Shown here: positions 25,440-34,657 of the stretch, in pieces
Layout of the letters: the number at the start of each line of letters is the position of its first letter
How positions within the stretch are numbered: position 1 is the stretch's first letter
DNA from: Gammaproteobacteria bacterium
GTDB taxonomy: Bacteria; Pseudomonadota; Gammaproteobacteria; Pseudomonadales; Azotimanducaceae_A
Direction of reading: 5' to 3'
NCBI GenBank assembly: GCA_012960755.1
Contig: DUAT01000119.1
Location: 62,001-126,000 of the forward strand
DNA length: 64,000 nucleotides
Position numbers and translations under genes: made by a program
The notes under the pieces: model-generated
Database searches by the model: none
Seen by the model: the letters and a program-made list of their open reading frames with translations, nothing else
Told to the model about the DNA's origin: nothing

Positions 25440-25898
25440 ATGTGTGTTGAGGCGACCTTGAACCGCCACATGGCAAGGGTTGTGCGATCGGACTGGATGA
25501 AGCTACTCTTGAAAATTAGTGTTTTAACGACTAACCCGCATGATGTTGCAGTTTTTTTGTTTATCATCAGCATTGCAATTTATTACCTCGTCAAATATAT
25601 CCTTGATCGACGAGGATACGAAGTTCGCTGGTATGTCCGGCCGTTATTTTTCGACAGCGTTAGTGACTATCGCAACTTGAAAAACGCGATTCGGCTCGAA
25701 GAAAATAGAGCTGAATTGCTTAAACTCATCGTCTTGATAAGGCTAAAGGAGTTGTCCTGGGTCCTGTTCATCGCGGCGTTCTTCCTTTGGCTTTGGTCTC
25801 CTGTGGTTTCCGGTTTCCTAAAGCATCTTTTCTTTTCATATGACTTTTGCAGCCATGATCCAGATTGGTTGAGAAAATTTCTCGGCTGTTCAACCTGA
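25440..25898 (+). CDS. Small membrane protein of unknown function
   Basis: A 152-residue protein with two hydrophobic segments (DVAVFLFIISIAIYYLVKYI and LSWVLFIAAFFLWLWSPVVS) separated by a charged cytoplasmic-looking stretch of about 60 residues (RRGYEVRWYVRPLFFDSVSD, then RLEENRAELLKLIVLIRLK). No family was recognised. The ATG is directly after CCCGGAG, which is close for a ribosome site. Another ATG (codon 20, MKLLLKISV) is a possible start. Its transcription is divergent from the Gfo/Idh gene across the palindrome. Confidence 0.5.
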   Translation: MCVEATLNRHMARVVRSDWMKLLLKISVLTTNPHDVAVFLFIISIAIYYLVKYILDRRGYEVRWYVRPLFFDSVSDYRNLKNAIRLEENRAELLKLIVLIRLKELSWVLFIAAFFLWLWSPVVSGFLKHLFFSYDFCSHDPDWLRKFLGCST

Positions 25899-26005
25899 GT
25901 GACCAGCTCGTTTCACCCATATTCACTTGGGGTCAGGTCTTTCGTGATCACATTTCCAATAATCCAATCTTACACAATGTAATAATGAAAGACCTGTTGT
26001 CAGCT

Positions 26006-26875
26006 TCAATCTGCGAGAGCTTCCAGGCATTCCCAGTGCAGATCACCGAACTGCCCGTTCGGATTTACCGGTTGTACGCAGACGTGATTCGCACCGGCAT
26101 CCATATGTTCCTCAATGCGAGCCTTGATCTGGTCGGCACTGCCCCAGGCAAACGTTGTGTCGATAAACCTGTCGTTCAAGGAATCAATATCTTCCTCGGT
26201 TAACCCCATACGCAGCCAGTTGTTGCGATAGTTCGGTAAACCCTGGTAAATCCTGGCGACGGGTTTTGCGAGTTCTCTTGCTTTGGTGGCGTCAGTTTCG
26301 AGGATGACTTTTTGCTCAACGCACAACCAGGCATCTTCCCCCATGGTTTCTCTGGCCATTCTCGTGTGGTCCGGTGAAGAAAAGTAGGGATGCGCGCCCT
26401 GGCATTTCTCTGCCGCCAGTTGGAGCATTTTGGGACCGAGTGCGGCAATTAGAGTGGGCGGCTCATCCGCAGGTGCAAACCCTGTATAAGGTGCACTCGC
26501 CATCTTGTCCAGATAGCTTCGCATGGTCGCGACAGGAGGCCCGTAGCTTAATCCTCTAACGCCCTCAACCAGCGGTTTGTGCGACACGCCCATTCCAAGC
26601 AGAAAGCGACCGCCAGACTGCTCCGCCAGCGTCTTCTGCCCTGCAAGTGTAACCCCTGGTTCGCGGTGATAGATGTTGATAATGCCCGTTGCGAGAATGA
26701 GTTTCTCGGTGTTGGCGAGCAGCCAGGAGGCAAGCACCAGTGGATTTTTCCCTACCGTCTCGGGTATCCACAAGGCACTGTAACCCAACGCCTCGACCCG
26801 TTTCGCAGCCTCGGCAGCCTGGGTTGAAGACATGCCATCGAAAAAGTACCAAACACCCAGTTTACCCAGTTCCAT
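26006..26875 (-). CDS. LLM-class F420-dependent oxidoreductase (TIGR03620-like)
   Basis: A 289-residue bacterial-luciferase-like protein. Characteristic blocks: MELGKLGVWYFFDGMSS, EALGYSALWIPETVG, LILATGIINIYHREP, GGRFLLGMGVSHKPLVEG and the closing WGSADQIKARIEEHMDAGANH. This pattern matches the F420-type LLM subfamily. These enzymes oxidise or reduce small organic molecules with a deazaflavin or flavin. It stands alone on the minus strand with about 110 bases to the small membrane protein gene. Confidence 0.9.
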   Translation of the reverse strand: MELGKLGVWYFFDGMSSTQAAEAAKRVEALGYSALWIPETVGKNPLVLASWLLANTEKLILATGIINIYHREPGVTLAGQKTLAEQSGGRFLLGMGVSHKPLVEGVRGLSYGPPVATMRSYLDKMASAPYTGFAPADEPPTLIAALGPKMLQLAAEKCQGAHPYFSSPDHTRMARETMGEDAWLCVEQKVILETDATKARELAKPVARIYQGLPNYRNNWLRMGLTEEDIDSLNDRFIDTTFAWGSADQIKARIEEHMDAGANHVCVQPVNPNGQFGDLHWECLEALAD

Positions 26876-27135
26876 TTTATTTCCTTCCTAAATAATTGAC
26901 AAAAACCAGAACGCCCAACCATACAGTATTGTGTGCTAAAGAAAAGACGAAACCCGCTTCTTGCCAGTCCTCTTTGGGCTGTGCATTCGCATCAGCGCCA
27001 GGTACCGACAAAAATCCGTGTCTTTATTGAATTCTTGGTGGAGCGACTTTCCACTGTGAAGTACGTCTGGGGCGTCGGCTCATTGAAACTCTAGTCTCGC
27101 TGGAATTCCACACACGTCTGGGACAGGTCAGGTCT

Positions 27136-27495
27136 TTAGTTTTTATCCAACCCGTTGCGCTCGTTAGATCGTAGCTCATCTACTCGTTTTCGCAGTGCTG
27201 GAATCATGTCTTCATCATCATCCTGGCTGTTGGTCAGTTCGGCGAGTATTCCCGCTCTTGGCCGCACGCTGCCCAGGGCCAGTTCATTGTCTTCCAGTAG
27301 CGGAAGCATTGCTTTTAATAGAGGTCCAGGCAGTACGTTCTGCAGATACTCCAGCCCCGTGCCGCGGTGAGCCATGGAACGGTTAGCCAGTGACCGGATT
27401 GCCAGTCCAGTGGGTTGTGGATCAAGCACAGTTAACAGCAGCGCTGAGATGTAGGTTATACCTTGTATGACTCGTTGTCCCAGCGATGATTCCAA
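27136..27495 (-). pseudogene. HEAT-repeat C-terminal remnant
   Basis: The 119 residues resemble the C-terminal HEAT-like tail of Npt1/MFS-HEAT-type proteins: GLAIRSLANRSMAHRGTGLEYLQNVLPG and KAMLPLLEDNELALG. The first helix (RVIQGITYISALLLTVL) could be the end of a larger alpha-helical domain. The N-terminus is missing and the segment overlaps the sensor-like ORF by 40 bases in another frame. This suggests a chimeric junction after deletion. The function is lost or unknown. Confidence 0.45.
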
Positions 27496-27872
27496 CGGGG
27501 CTGTTGCGCTGACGCGACTGTCATCAAGTGCGCCAGTCGCGCCAGAGTAGGTTCAATCTGCTCAGACCAGATTCGACCGCGTTCGGTTCGCGAATGTGGT
27601 TGACCATAAGCTACCCAGCCACGCAACGCTGACAGTGACTGGTTGATTGAGGCGTTCAGGACGGCGGCGGAGCGGGCCAGGGGCGCACCGACCCTACTCT
27701 GTTGCTGTAACTCGAGCACAAACCAGATAACGAATAACAGGGTTAAGGTGGCGCTGATCAGGCCAATGACAGCAACTGTACCGCTGGAAGACAGTAGTCC
27801 ATCCGTGATCCTCTTATTGACACTCAATGAAAAGCGCTTCGTCATTGAACCTGTCTGGGTAAGCGTTGACAT
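27456..27872 (-). CDS. Truncated membrane sensor-like N-terminal fragment
   Basis: A 138-residue protein with one strong membrane helix (GTVAVIGLISATLTLLFVIWFV) followed by a helical periplasmic-type segment (GAPLARSAAVLNASINQSLS, ALRGWVAYGQPHSRTERGRIW, EQIEPTLARLAHLM). This is the beginning of a sensor module with a single helix, as in chemoreceptor or cyclase-like signalling proteins, but no second helix, HAMP or output domain follows. The ORF then runs into the HEAT remnant in another frame. Its start lies 6 bases after the stop of the exported protein gene, so they were probably one operon. Confidence 0.5.
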   Translation of the reverse strand: MSTLTQTGSMTKRFSLSVNKRITDGLLSSSGTVAVIGLISATLTLLFVIWFVLELQQQSRVGAPLARSAAVLNASINQSLSALRGWVAYGQPHSRTERGRIWSEQIEPTLARLAHLMTVASAQQPRWNHRWDNESYKV

Positions 27873-27878
27873 CAGAGC

Positions 27879-28925
27879 TTATCCACCTGTGCGCAACATA
27901 TCGTTTGCCTGAGCATCAACCAGCGCCTGTAAAATGGCTTCAAGCAATCCAACACGCTGAAAGACATGTGCCGGGAAGCGCTTGCCAGGGTAATAAGCGC
28001 GTGCAGCTTGACGTGCTCCCGGAAACTTCGTGTGGATTCTCGTTAACTCTTCCACCAACAGAGATGCCATGTCACTGACATCGTTGGGAGTCACCGTGAG
28101 GTGACCGTTATCCATCGGCTCCAGTTTCAGCATCCGCAGGTTTTTGGTATTGGCGAGGACACTGACCATCCCATAGCAACGCCTAATACGCAGGAATACA
28201 TCCACTGGCATTTTGCCAGGCTCAAAGTCAGGCTCTTCAGGCAAGTAGGCGCTACCGGGAAGCGTCGCGTGCAGGGTAGCTGCAACATGTGTGGCGGCGG
28301 TCACGAGTTGAAAAACGTCGCTGGGAGAGGTTATGTCCCTTAAAAGATTGTTAATCTCACTACCGGCGACGACGATAGCATTGAATACCTGGGTTGGCGT
28401 GGTCAGTTCCGCCTGGATTTTTTCACCAATTGCGGTTTTGATATTCATATCCTGCTTGACCAGCAAAACAGACGCCAGGGCAGAGTCAACCAGGGTAAAT
28501 ACATCCGCTGAACGCGTCTGGCGCCGGACAAACATGCTTTCCCTGCGCACAACCCGAACCTGTTCGAATGCCAGTCGATTCGCCCGAATCTCCAGGTTCA
28601 AAGCCTGGGAGTAGACTTCGTCCGGTCGGGCGTCGGTAATTTGTAACAAAGGAGCGCGTGGCTCAACTATCCCCATGTAACGTCGTAGCAGATCCACATT
28701 AGCCCGTAGCAATTCGACCCGTGCCAACACATCAGCAGGCAGGATGCGATCAGGATCGGATAGTAACCTGCCGCTGACAGGCGGAGGCGTGGCTATCGCG
28801 CCAGCTACGCTGGCTTCCGCCGGGCGAGATTGACCAGCTTACAGGACAACCAGTATCGCTCCGACCAATAGTCGGCATCCGTACCGCTGGTTCCATGCAA
28901 GTCGATTATGTTCTACGGTATTCAT
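27879..28925 (-). pseudogene. Exported helical protein interrupted by TAA in its signal region
   Basis: An ATG at 28925 with GGAAGAAGAG upstream starts MNTVEHNRLAWNQRYG, then a hydrophobic signal helix CRLLVGAILVVL. A TAA (28839-28841) stops the frame, which then continues uninterrupted: AGQSRPAEASVAG, ATPPPVSGRLLSDPDRILPAD, and 280 further residues to 27879. The body is helical (VLARVELLRANVDLLRRYMG, DEVYSQALNLEIRANRLAFEQ) and resembles hypothetical periplasmic proteins next to sensor genes. No named domain was recognised. A restart at GTG 28730 would give a protein with no export signal. It is either a recent null or a sequencing error. Confidence 0.7.
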
Positions 28926-28997
28926 TCTCTTCTTCCATGATGCACGATAAATTTCAACAGGTCTTGTCCCAGGAAAGTTCCCGGGTTTCTTACACTA

Positions 28998-29843
28998 CTA
29001 ACGTAGTCGTATCGCATTGCCGCCCAGCTGAGGCCAGGCGGCGGGAGCCCCGGCCTTTTCAAGACGCTCTTGAAGGGCCAGGTTTTCATCCCAATGGTAG
29101 CCGATAAAACGTTGGCCGGTGATATCGTTCGATGCTTCGGATGAGAGCCAGACAACCGGCGCCTGCATGATATTAGCCTGGATCATGTTGTCCCGCTGAA
29201 ATTCTGCGCCATCAGGTATCATGTCGGTATTGGTCATGCCGCCTGGTACCAGGACATTCGCGGTGACACCGGTGTTCCTGAGCTCTCTGGATGCCATGGC
29301 GATCAATGCTTCATGGGCAGCTTTCGATGGTCCATAGGGAGCGCCGCCCGCGCGGTACATCGTCGTCATACTGGTGGTGACGCCAATGATCCGGCCCCAG
29401 CCCTGGGCGATCATATGGGGGACGACAGTCCGGGTCATGTAAAAAGGGCCACTGCTGTTCACGGCAACCACCCGGTCCCACTCCTCGGCGGATATATCCC
29501 AGAAGCTGTTTTTCGCAGAGCCTCCCATGAGCATATTTTTTGGCGCAACGCCTGCATTGTTGACCAGTATATGAAGGCCACCCAATTCATCGATTGTCCG
29601 TTTTACTGAACGTTCCACGTCTTCGATGGATGTGACATTCACAACCTGGGTTATTACGCAGTCGTCGCCGCCTATCTTACGCATGTGTGCTGCAGCCTCA
29701 TCCAGCCATTGGGGCTTGATGTCCATCATGGATACTCTGGCGCCTGCCTCGACCAACGCTTCGGTCATGGCGCGCCCCAGCCCGCGTGGGCTGGCAGCCC
29801 CTGTAACGATAGCAATCTTTCCTTCGAGTACTTTATCTTGCAT
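28998..29843 (-). CDS. SDR family oxidoreductase
   Basis: A 281-residue classical SDR. The cofactor motif is IVTGAASPRGLGRAM (residues 12-26), NNAGVAPKN follows at about 100, and the active-site pair is YGPSKAA. VNSSGPFYMTRTVVPHM and AAPYGPSK-type blocks are usual for 3-oxoacyl-type or aldehyde-type SDRs. The substrate is unknown. It is divergent from the Sec TlpA gene, with a spacer of about 120 bases. That spacer contains TATTG/CAATA dyad elements that could be an operator. Confidence 0.92.
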   Translation of the reverse strand: MQDKVLEGKIAIVTGAASPRGLGRAMTEALVEAGARVSMMDIKPQWLDEAAAHMRKIGGDDCVITQVVNVTSIEDVERSVKRTIDELGGLHILVNNAGVAPKNMLMGGSAKNSFWDISAEEWDRVVAVNSSGPFYMTRTVVPHMIAQGWGRIIGVTTSMTTMYRAGGAPYGPSKAAHEALIAMASRELRNTGVTANVLVPGGMTNTDMIPDGAEFQRDNMIQANIMQAPVVWLSSEASNDITGQRFIGYHWDENLALQERLEKAGAPAAWPQLGGNAIRLR

Positions 29844-30042
29844 TGTATGCTCCAGGGGTCGGGGTATGGGTCGGGGTAAGTGCCGGAGTAAAATCTGCGT
29901 TTCGGTATTCTATATTGTATCATTCAATACGAAATAGTCAGACCACAAGAAGGAGAAAACCCATGGCTGAAGCCTTCATGGCGTATCCTGAGCTCAGGCA
30001 TCCGTTCCAAAAAAATCAATAGATTCATCAGGCGATACAACC

Positions 30043-31104
30043 GTGCTTTACCAGGGGGAGAACATTACCCTTTCTGAGAGGGGCGATGGCGATGGTTTGC
30101 TCGTCGACCCTAAAGATCTGAAGCGCATCAACGGATTTGAGTTGAAACCCGAAGGTGCATGTTTCGCAGACATGTGCGTTCCTGTCAACGACGATTTGCT
30201 TATCGTTCAGAACGGAAGACATTGGTTTGATCTCACAGCATTTGCCGAGCTGCTAGGACAACCCTACGTGGTTGATCGTGAATCCAGTGTCTGGAGCTTT
30301 GCAGAAATACCCGCCAAACGTGAAAGCATGATGGTCGATGCAATGGTACCAGATTTTACAGTGACGGATCGCCAGGGCAACGTGATAAGAATGGCGGATC
30401 TCAAAGGAAAAAAAGCGTTGATTGTGACCTGGTCCTCCTGGTGAGGCTGCCACTTGGATGTGCCCGTGTGGCAACAGGTAGTTGAAGAAATCAACGACCC
30501 GAACTTTGTCATTATTTGCGCTGCTGAGGACACCGGCGGAGAAGCAGTAGCCGTGCCAATTTTTGATGCTGTCAACCCCACGTACATTCAGATTGTGGAT
30601 GAAAATCACGTCATCAATAGTGCGTTTAATTTCGTTAATGTGCCTTCAGCAGCCTGGGTGGATGAAGAGGGTAGGATCGTTCGGATTGATGAAGGCACCT
30701 ATGCAAAGATCCACGAGTTTGGAGAAGGCGAACAAGCGATCACCTTCGGCAACGATGTTTATGTACCCGCACTGAAGGACTGGGTGGCAAGGGGTGCGGA
30801 CAGTGAGTTTGTCCAGGGTGCTGAGGCCGTCACGGGTAACATCCGAAAGCATAGTTTTGACCAGCTAAAAGCTGATGCGGCTTTCTGTCTTGCAAATCTG
30901 TTCCGTGCACATGGGCAGAAAGAGACTGCCGAGACGTACTGGCGTATAGCGCGAGAGTTGAATCCAGACAGCATCAGTTTCATTCGCCAGGACCTGACCC
31001 TGACAGCGGAGGGGTCAGCGGGTGAAACATTTATGAAGGTGATGGGCGAATACGTGAGTCAGGGTAAGGACTATTACCGTCCTCTCGATTTGGACAGGAA
31101 GTAG
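30043..31104 (+). CDS. TlpA/thioredoxin-like selenoprotein (U-G-C, in-frame UGA = Sec)
   Basis: A thioredoxin-fold protein with an N-terminal domain and a C-terminal helical tail. The active site is LIVTWSSW-U-G-C-HLDVPVWQQ, with TGA at 30442-30444 read as Sec134 counted from the GTG at 30043. The Cys form W-x-S-W-C-G-C is usual for the family. After it come FVIICAAEDTGGEAVAV, VPSAAWVDEEGRIVRIDEG and a TPR-like end (KETAETYWRIARELNPDS). The best start is the ATG at 29963 (AAGGAG upstream), MAEAFMAYPELRHPFQK, but it is in another frame. One more A in the A7 run at 30009-30015 would join them. The N-terminal ELKPEGACFADMCVPV block carries a further Cys pair. Total length would be about 380. Confidence 0.88.
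30448..30473 (+). promoter_or_regulatory. Candidate bacterial SECIS hairpin of the TlpA-like gene
   Basis: TGCCAC (30448-30453) pairs with GTGGCA (30468-30473), with an inner GG/CC (30456-30457, 30463-30464) around a loop ATGTG containing GU. The apical loop starts 14 bases after the Sec TGA. The fold was not calculated. Confidence 0.5.
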
Positions 31105-31116
31105 CCAGCCGCTGGG

Positions 31117-31400
31117 CTAGAACTTGTAGACCAGGGTGACTGTTGATTCTGTATCGGTTTTTTCTTTGCCGGGTAAGACGTCTGAATTGTGCCTAACCTT
31201 GATTGCGAACTTCATGGCAAGATTACCAATAATCGCCGTTTCCAGTGACGACTCGCTCCGTGATACGGTCAGTTGTTCACCCACCTCAAAAGCCAGGAGT
31301 TGCTTGAATAGCACATTCTCAGTGATGCTTCATTCGAAAAATCCGGCAATGCGCACCAGGCCCTCGAACGTTCCTCTGATTGGCGATGCTGCTCCAGCTC
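31117..31400 (-). pseudogene. C-terminal remnant of a DUF481 outer-membrane protein
   Basis: Read on the minus strand the sequence is the usual DUF481 (YdiY-like) ending: LAFEVGEQLTVSRSESSLET, AIIGNLAMKFAIKVRHNSDV, GKEKTDTESTVTLVYKF then stop at 31117. Upstream the frame has TGA (in FE-stop-SITENVLF) near 31334 and no start. So only the last 70-90 residues of a 230-320 residue beta-barrel survive. It lies antisense to the N-terminal region of the second TlpA gene, whose true start may therefore be inside this remnant. Confidence 0.7.
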
Positions 31401-31888
31401 AGGCTGCTCCAGCTCAGGCTGCTCCAGCTCAGGCTGAAGCTCTGCAATCCAACGTGGTTGAAGGGCAGTTGGCACCGGATTTCAGCATTGTTCAACTGGA
31501 CGATACGCTATTCAAGCTCTCCGATTACAAGGGTAAGAAACCTGTTTATCTGGTTTTTTGGAACACATGGTGTGCTTTTTGTATAACCAAGGTACCCAAA
31601 ATCAAGAATTTTGAGTCTGAACTGGCTAACGATATCAAAGTAATTGCCATCAACACATCGAGACAAAATTCCGTTGAAGAATCCCGACATTTCAGTCAAA
31701 AGTATGAAACAAATTATGCCCTGGCTTTTGATCACGACGAGTCTATCACCAGACTTTATGGCGTGAGAGGTACTCCTACAGAATTCATCATTGATGTTAA
31801 TGGCATTGTCCGACATCGTGATGGCATTCCCGATAAACTGAATCCGCATCTCGCCATATGGAGTGCCGTGACCCCGGTTGCCCAATAA
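31325..31888 (+). CDS. TlpA/thioredoxin-like protein (WCAFC)
   Basis: A secreted- or periplasm-type thiol-disulfide protein. The core reads VVEGQLAPDFSIVQLDDTLF, then YLVFWNTW-C-A-F-C-ITKVPKI, with the cis-Pro loop in GVRGTPTEFIIDVNGIVRH. This is the CxxC form, not a selenoprotein. The start is unclear: ATG codons at 31325 and 31349 and a GTG at 31136 are in frame, but the DNA before about 31380 reads as antisense DUF481 coding, so a signal peptide may be lost. A repeated AAPAQ linker precedes the domain. It follows the Sec TlpA gene on the same strand. Confidence 0.75.
   Translation: MLHSKNPAMRTRPSNVPLIGDAAPAQAAPAQAAPAQAEALQSNVVEGQLAPDFSIVQLDDTLFKLSDYKGKKPVYLVFWNTWCAFCITKVPKIKNFESELANDIKVIAINTSRQNSVEESRHFSQKYETNYALAFDHDESITRLYGVRGTPTEFIIDVNGIVRHRDGIPDKLNPHLAIWSAVTPVAQ
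31388..31432 (+). repeat. Three 15-base tandem repeats (AAPAQ linker)
   Basis: GCTGCTCCAGCTCAG is repeated exactly three times at 31388-31402, 31403-31417 and 31418-31432, followed by a partial GCTGAAGCT copy. In frame it codes for AAPAQ units, a flexible linker before the thioredoxin domain. Exact repetition suggests recent slippage or length variation. Confidence 0.9.
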
Positions 31889-31933
31889 TTAGTGTGTTAG
31901 TCTTCCCGTTTTGTAGATGCCGGTACTCCAAGC

Positions 31934-32905
31934 ATGTTTTCAGTCAACAACAGCCGACTCCTGATGCTGGTTTTATTCGCCTGCGGCCATCTTCATGCTG
32001 AAACTGAGGGAACGGATATCAGTCCACTCAAATTAATTGGCTCAACAACACACGACGCAATTAACGAAATGAGCGGGCTGGTAAAAAGTAAAAGATTCCC
32101 CAATGTATACTGGGTACACAACGATAGCGGAGATAGTCCTCGGCTATTCGCCATAGACCGCACCGGCCGTGTCATTATCACTGATTTCCTGAAAGACGAA
32201 TTCTATGGAGAAGCAGAAAAAAAGGGAAAAGCCTCCTGGCCGGGAATAAAAATACTGCTTGCTGCAAACCAGGATTGGGAAGACATTGCGATCGACGAAG
32301 ATCGAATTTACATAGGCGATGTGGGTAACAACGGCAATGCGCGCAGGGATATGGGTGTCTATACGCTGTTTGAGCCGAATCCACACGCCGTTCACGAATC
32401 CAGAATCTCAAGTTTCATTCCCATCCGGTATCCCGAACAGCATCAATACCCGGCCCTAAAGTGGCATTATGATAGTGAAAGTATGTTCATGGCTGATGGA
32501 AAGCTGTACTTTCTGACCAAACACCGGCAACCCAATAAACACGATAGCTGGGAACAGGGAGTACACCTGTATCGTCTGGATTCATACAACACAACAAAAA
32601 CCAATGTGCTGACGAGAGTTGATAGTCATGAACAGCTTACTCTGGCGACCGGCGCAGATCTTTCGCCAGATGGTTCTAGACTCGCTATCGTCGCTTATAC
32701 CGCCTTATGGGTTTTCGAAAAACCAGATCAAGGTGACAACTGGCTATCTGGGAAATCGAAGATGCTACCACTGGACTACAGGATCACTCGGCAACTTGAA
32801 GCGGTTTGCTGGGATGATGATGACACATTATTGATATCGAACGAGCAACGGGAGATTTACGAGGTAGACTTGAAAGATATTCCAGACTCGCCGAAGCAGC
32901 CGTAA
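31934..32905 (+). CDS. Secreted protein, beta-propeller-like, function unknown
   Basis: A 323-residue protein with an N-terminal signal (SRLLMLVLFACGHLHAETEG). The mature part has repeated short strands with motifs such as VYWVHNDSGDSPRLFAIDRTGR, DWEDIAIDEDRIYIGDVGNN and DSESMFMADGKLYFLTKHRQ, then GADLSPDGSRLAIVAYTALWVF. This pattern of one-residue-per-blade turns resembles a six- or seven-bladed propeller of the SMP-30/esterase-like kind, but no named family was recognised. No catalytic residues can be assigned. It ends 85 bases before the dead BCCT transporter. Confidence 0.6.
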   Translation: MFSVNNSRLLMLVLFACGHLHAETEGTDISPLKLIGSTTHDAINEMSGLVKSKRFPNVYWVHNDSGDSPRLFAIDRTGRVIITDFLKDEFYGEAEKKGKASWPGIKILLAANQDWEDIAIDEDRIYIGDVGNNGNARRDMGVYTLFEPNPHAVHESRISSFIPIRYPEQHQYPALKWHYDSESMFMADGKLYFLTKHRQPNKHDSWEQGVHLYRLDSYNTTKTNVLTRVDSHEQLTLATGADLSPDGSRLAIVAYTALWVFEKPDQGDNWLSGKSKMLPLDYRITRQLEAVCWDDDDTLLISNEQREIYEVDLKDIPDSPKQP

Positions 32906-32989
32906 CCTGTCGATAACGACGAGAGAGCAAAGTGTCTTGCTTTGCTAAATTGCTATAGTGTGAAGGTGTCAAAATAAGAAAAAGAAACT

Positions 32990-34516
32990 CGCTATCTCAA
33001 CCGAAGCTTCTCTGCCTTACTTCTATAAACATATCCATTCGATATTAGTCATCTCGGTATTGTCGCTTTTAGCGGTGTATGCAGTACTGGATTTGGATAC
33101 TGCCAATGTCGTCACTAGCCAACTTAGGGATTTTGTGGTACTTGAATTCGACTGACTGTTTCTCGGTGCCACAACAGTCGCACTGGTAATGGTGGTCGTG
33201 TTTGCCATGCACCCCAATGCGAAATACCGTTTAGGTGGGGAACACGAGCGTCCGGAATTTAAACGCATTTCGTGGTTTGCCATGTTGTTCAGTGCTGGTC
33301 TTGCCTCCGGGTTTCTGTACTGGGGTGTATAGGAACCCATCATCCACTTTATGGGCAATCCTCATCAGGTGTCAGCAGGGCTTGACGCCGCTTCAGCAGA
33401 AGCTGCCTCCAATGCCATCACCGTCACAGTTTTCCACTGGGGATTACACGGCTGGGGTCTGTATGTGCTGGCAGGGCTGGCCATCAGCATGTCAGCATAC
33501 CGCGATGGCCAACCACTAACCTTCAGCTCGGCACTGACTCCGCTACTTGGTAACCGCAGGTTTTCCAAGCCCGCATATTCCATCATCGATTTCCTGGCGT
33601 TGTTCGGTACGATCTTTGGTGTTGCGACTTCCCTCGGCCTGGCTGTCAGCGCGATGAATGCAGCACTGGAACCTCTGTTGGGAATTGAATTCAGCCTGTT
33701 CAACCAGATTGCCATTCTAACTGTCGTCTGTGTGCTTGGTATCGGGTCGGTGCTGTCTGGAGTCAGTAACGGCATCAGACGGCTAAGCGAAATGAATATA
33801 TGGATCAGCCTTGGACTACTGCTGGTAATTTTCGTACTGGGACCGACGGCTTACCTCGCCAGCCTGCTACCAGTTAATCTTCTTGACTATATGGTGAATG
33901 TCATACCTATGGGATTGTGGGCCGGTTCTTCCACTGCTGACGATGACTGGTTGAGTGCATGGACTATTTTCTATTGGGGATGGTGGCTTGCCTGGACGCC
34001 ATTTGTGTCAGTTTTTATAGCCAGAATTTCCAGAGGACGTACCATCCGTGAATTCATACTGGCCGTATTGTTCGTGCCCGTGCTGTTGACCGTCGTTTGG
34101 ATGACCGTCTTTGGTGGCATAGGTATATTCCAGGAACTGGAGCAGACCGGTTCTGTCAGCGTGGCGTAGACAAGGACTACAGCATGGGCGTGGTGGCAGT
34201 GATTCAAAATCTGTCTTTGGTGGGTATTGAATCCATACTGCTCATGGTTGTGTCTTTTCTGCTGTTCACCTGGCTGATTACGTCACTGGATTCTGCCACG
34301 CTGGTCATCTGCCACATCTTGCAGGTTGATCACATCGCCTGGGTAAAGGTGTTCTGGGGATTCATCCTTGGAGGCATTACTTGTGTCTTGATGCTTATTG
34401 GCGGGATATCCACGTTGCAGGCGGCTTCCATTATCATCGGTCTTCCGCTTGCTTTCGTCATATTGCTGATCGCAGCTTCCCTGATGAAAGCGATATTTAT
34501 AGATCTGGCAGTTTGA
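32990..34516 (+). pseudogene. BCCT family transporter, multiply disrupted
   Basis: The betaine/carnitine/choline transporter pattern is clear: ALVMVVVFAMHPNAKYRLGG, WFAMLFSAGLASGFLYWGV, then FHWGLHGWGLYVLAGLAISM, TIFYWGWWLAWTPFVSVFIA and the final FTWLITSLDSATLV. The frame is broken by TGA at 33153-33155 (where Trp is usual: FD-W-LF), by TAG at 33330-33332 in GV-stop-EP, and by a frameshift near 34150-34170. The C-terminus is also short. Intact BCCT proteins have 500-650 residues. The coding parts are still well conserved, so inactivation is recent. Confidence 0.9.
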
Positions 34517-34632
34517 TGAAAAAGCCCGGTTAGATACAAGGCAAGTCGAAAATTGCTGAAAGGTGAGTATCTTGATCGGACTCGCGCACGAGGGATTTTC
34601 AACGGCGAATTGTGCTGACATGGGCTTTTTCA
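34517..34632. repeat. Small inverted-repeat element, MITE-like
   Basis: The arms TGAAAAAGCCC (34517-34527) and GGGCTTTTTCA (34622-34632) are perfect 11-base inverted repeats that enclose about 94 bases without coding potential. The first arm overlaps the TGA that ends the BCCT remnant. Elements with a GGGCTTTTTCA-type end are frequent in bacterial intergenic DNA. No transposase is inside. It could also act as a bidirectional terminator. Confidence 0.55.
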
Positions 34633-34657
34633 GCAGCCTGCTAGGGAAGCCCTGATG

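Noticed and set aside
31334..31336. TGA in the minus-strand DUF481 frame considered as selenocysteine
   Set aside because: The context is a beta-barrel strand with no redox motif and the gene has no start; it is a decayed end.
31388..31432. Triple 15-base repeat as a CRISPR-like array
   Set aside because: The units are contiguous without spacers and lie in frame as a protein linker.
33153..33155. TGA in the BCCT reading frame considered as a fifth selenocysteine codon
   Set aside because: The residue context FD-x-LFLG is a membrane helix where the family has Trp, there is no nearby Cys or redox motif, and the gene has a further TAG and frameshift.
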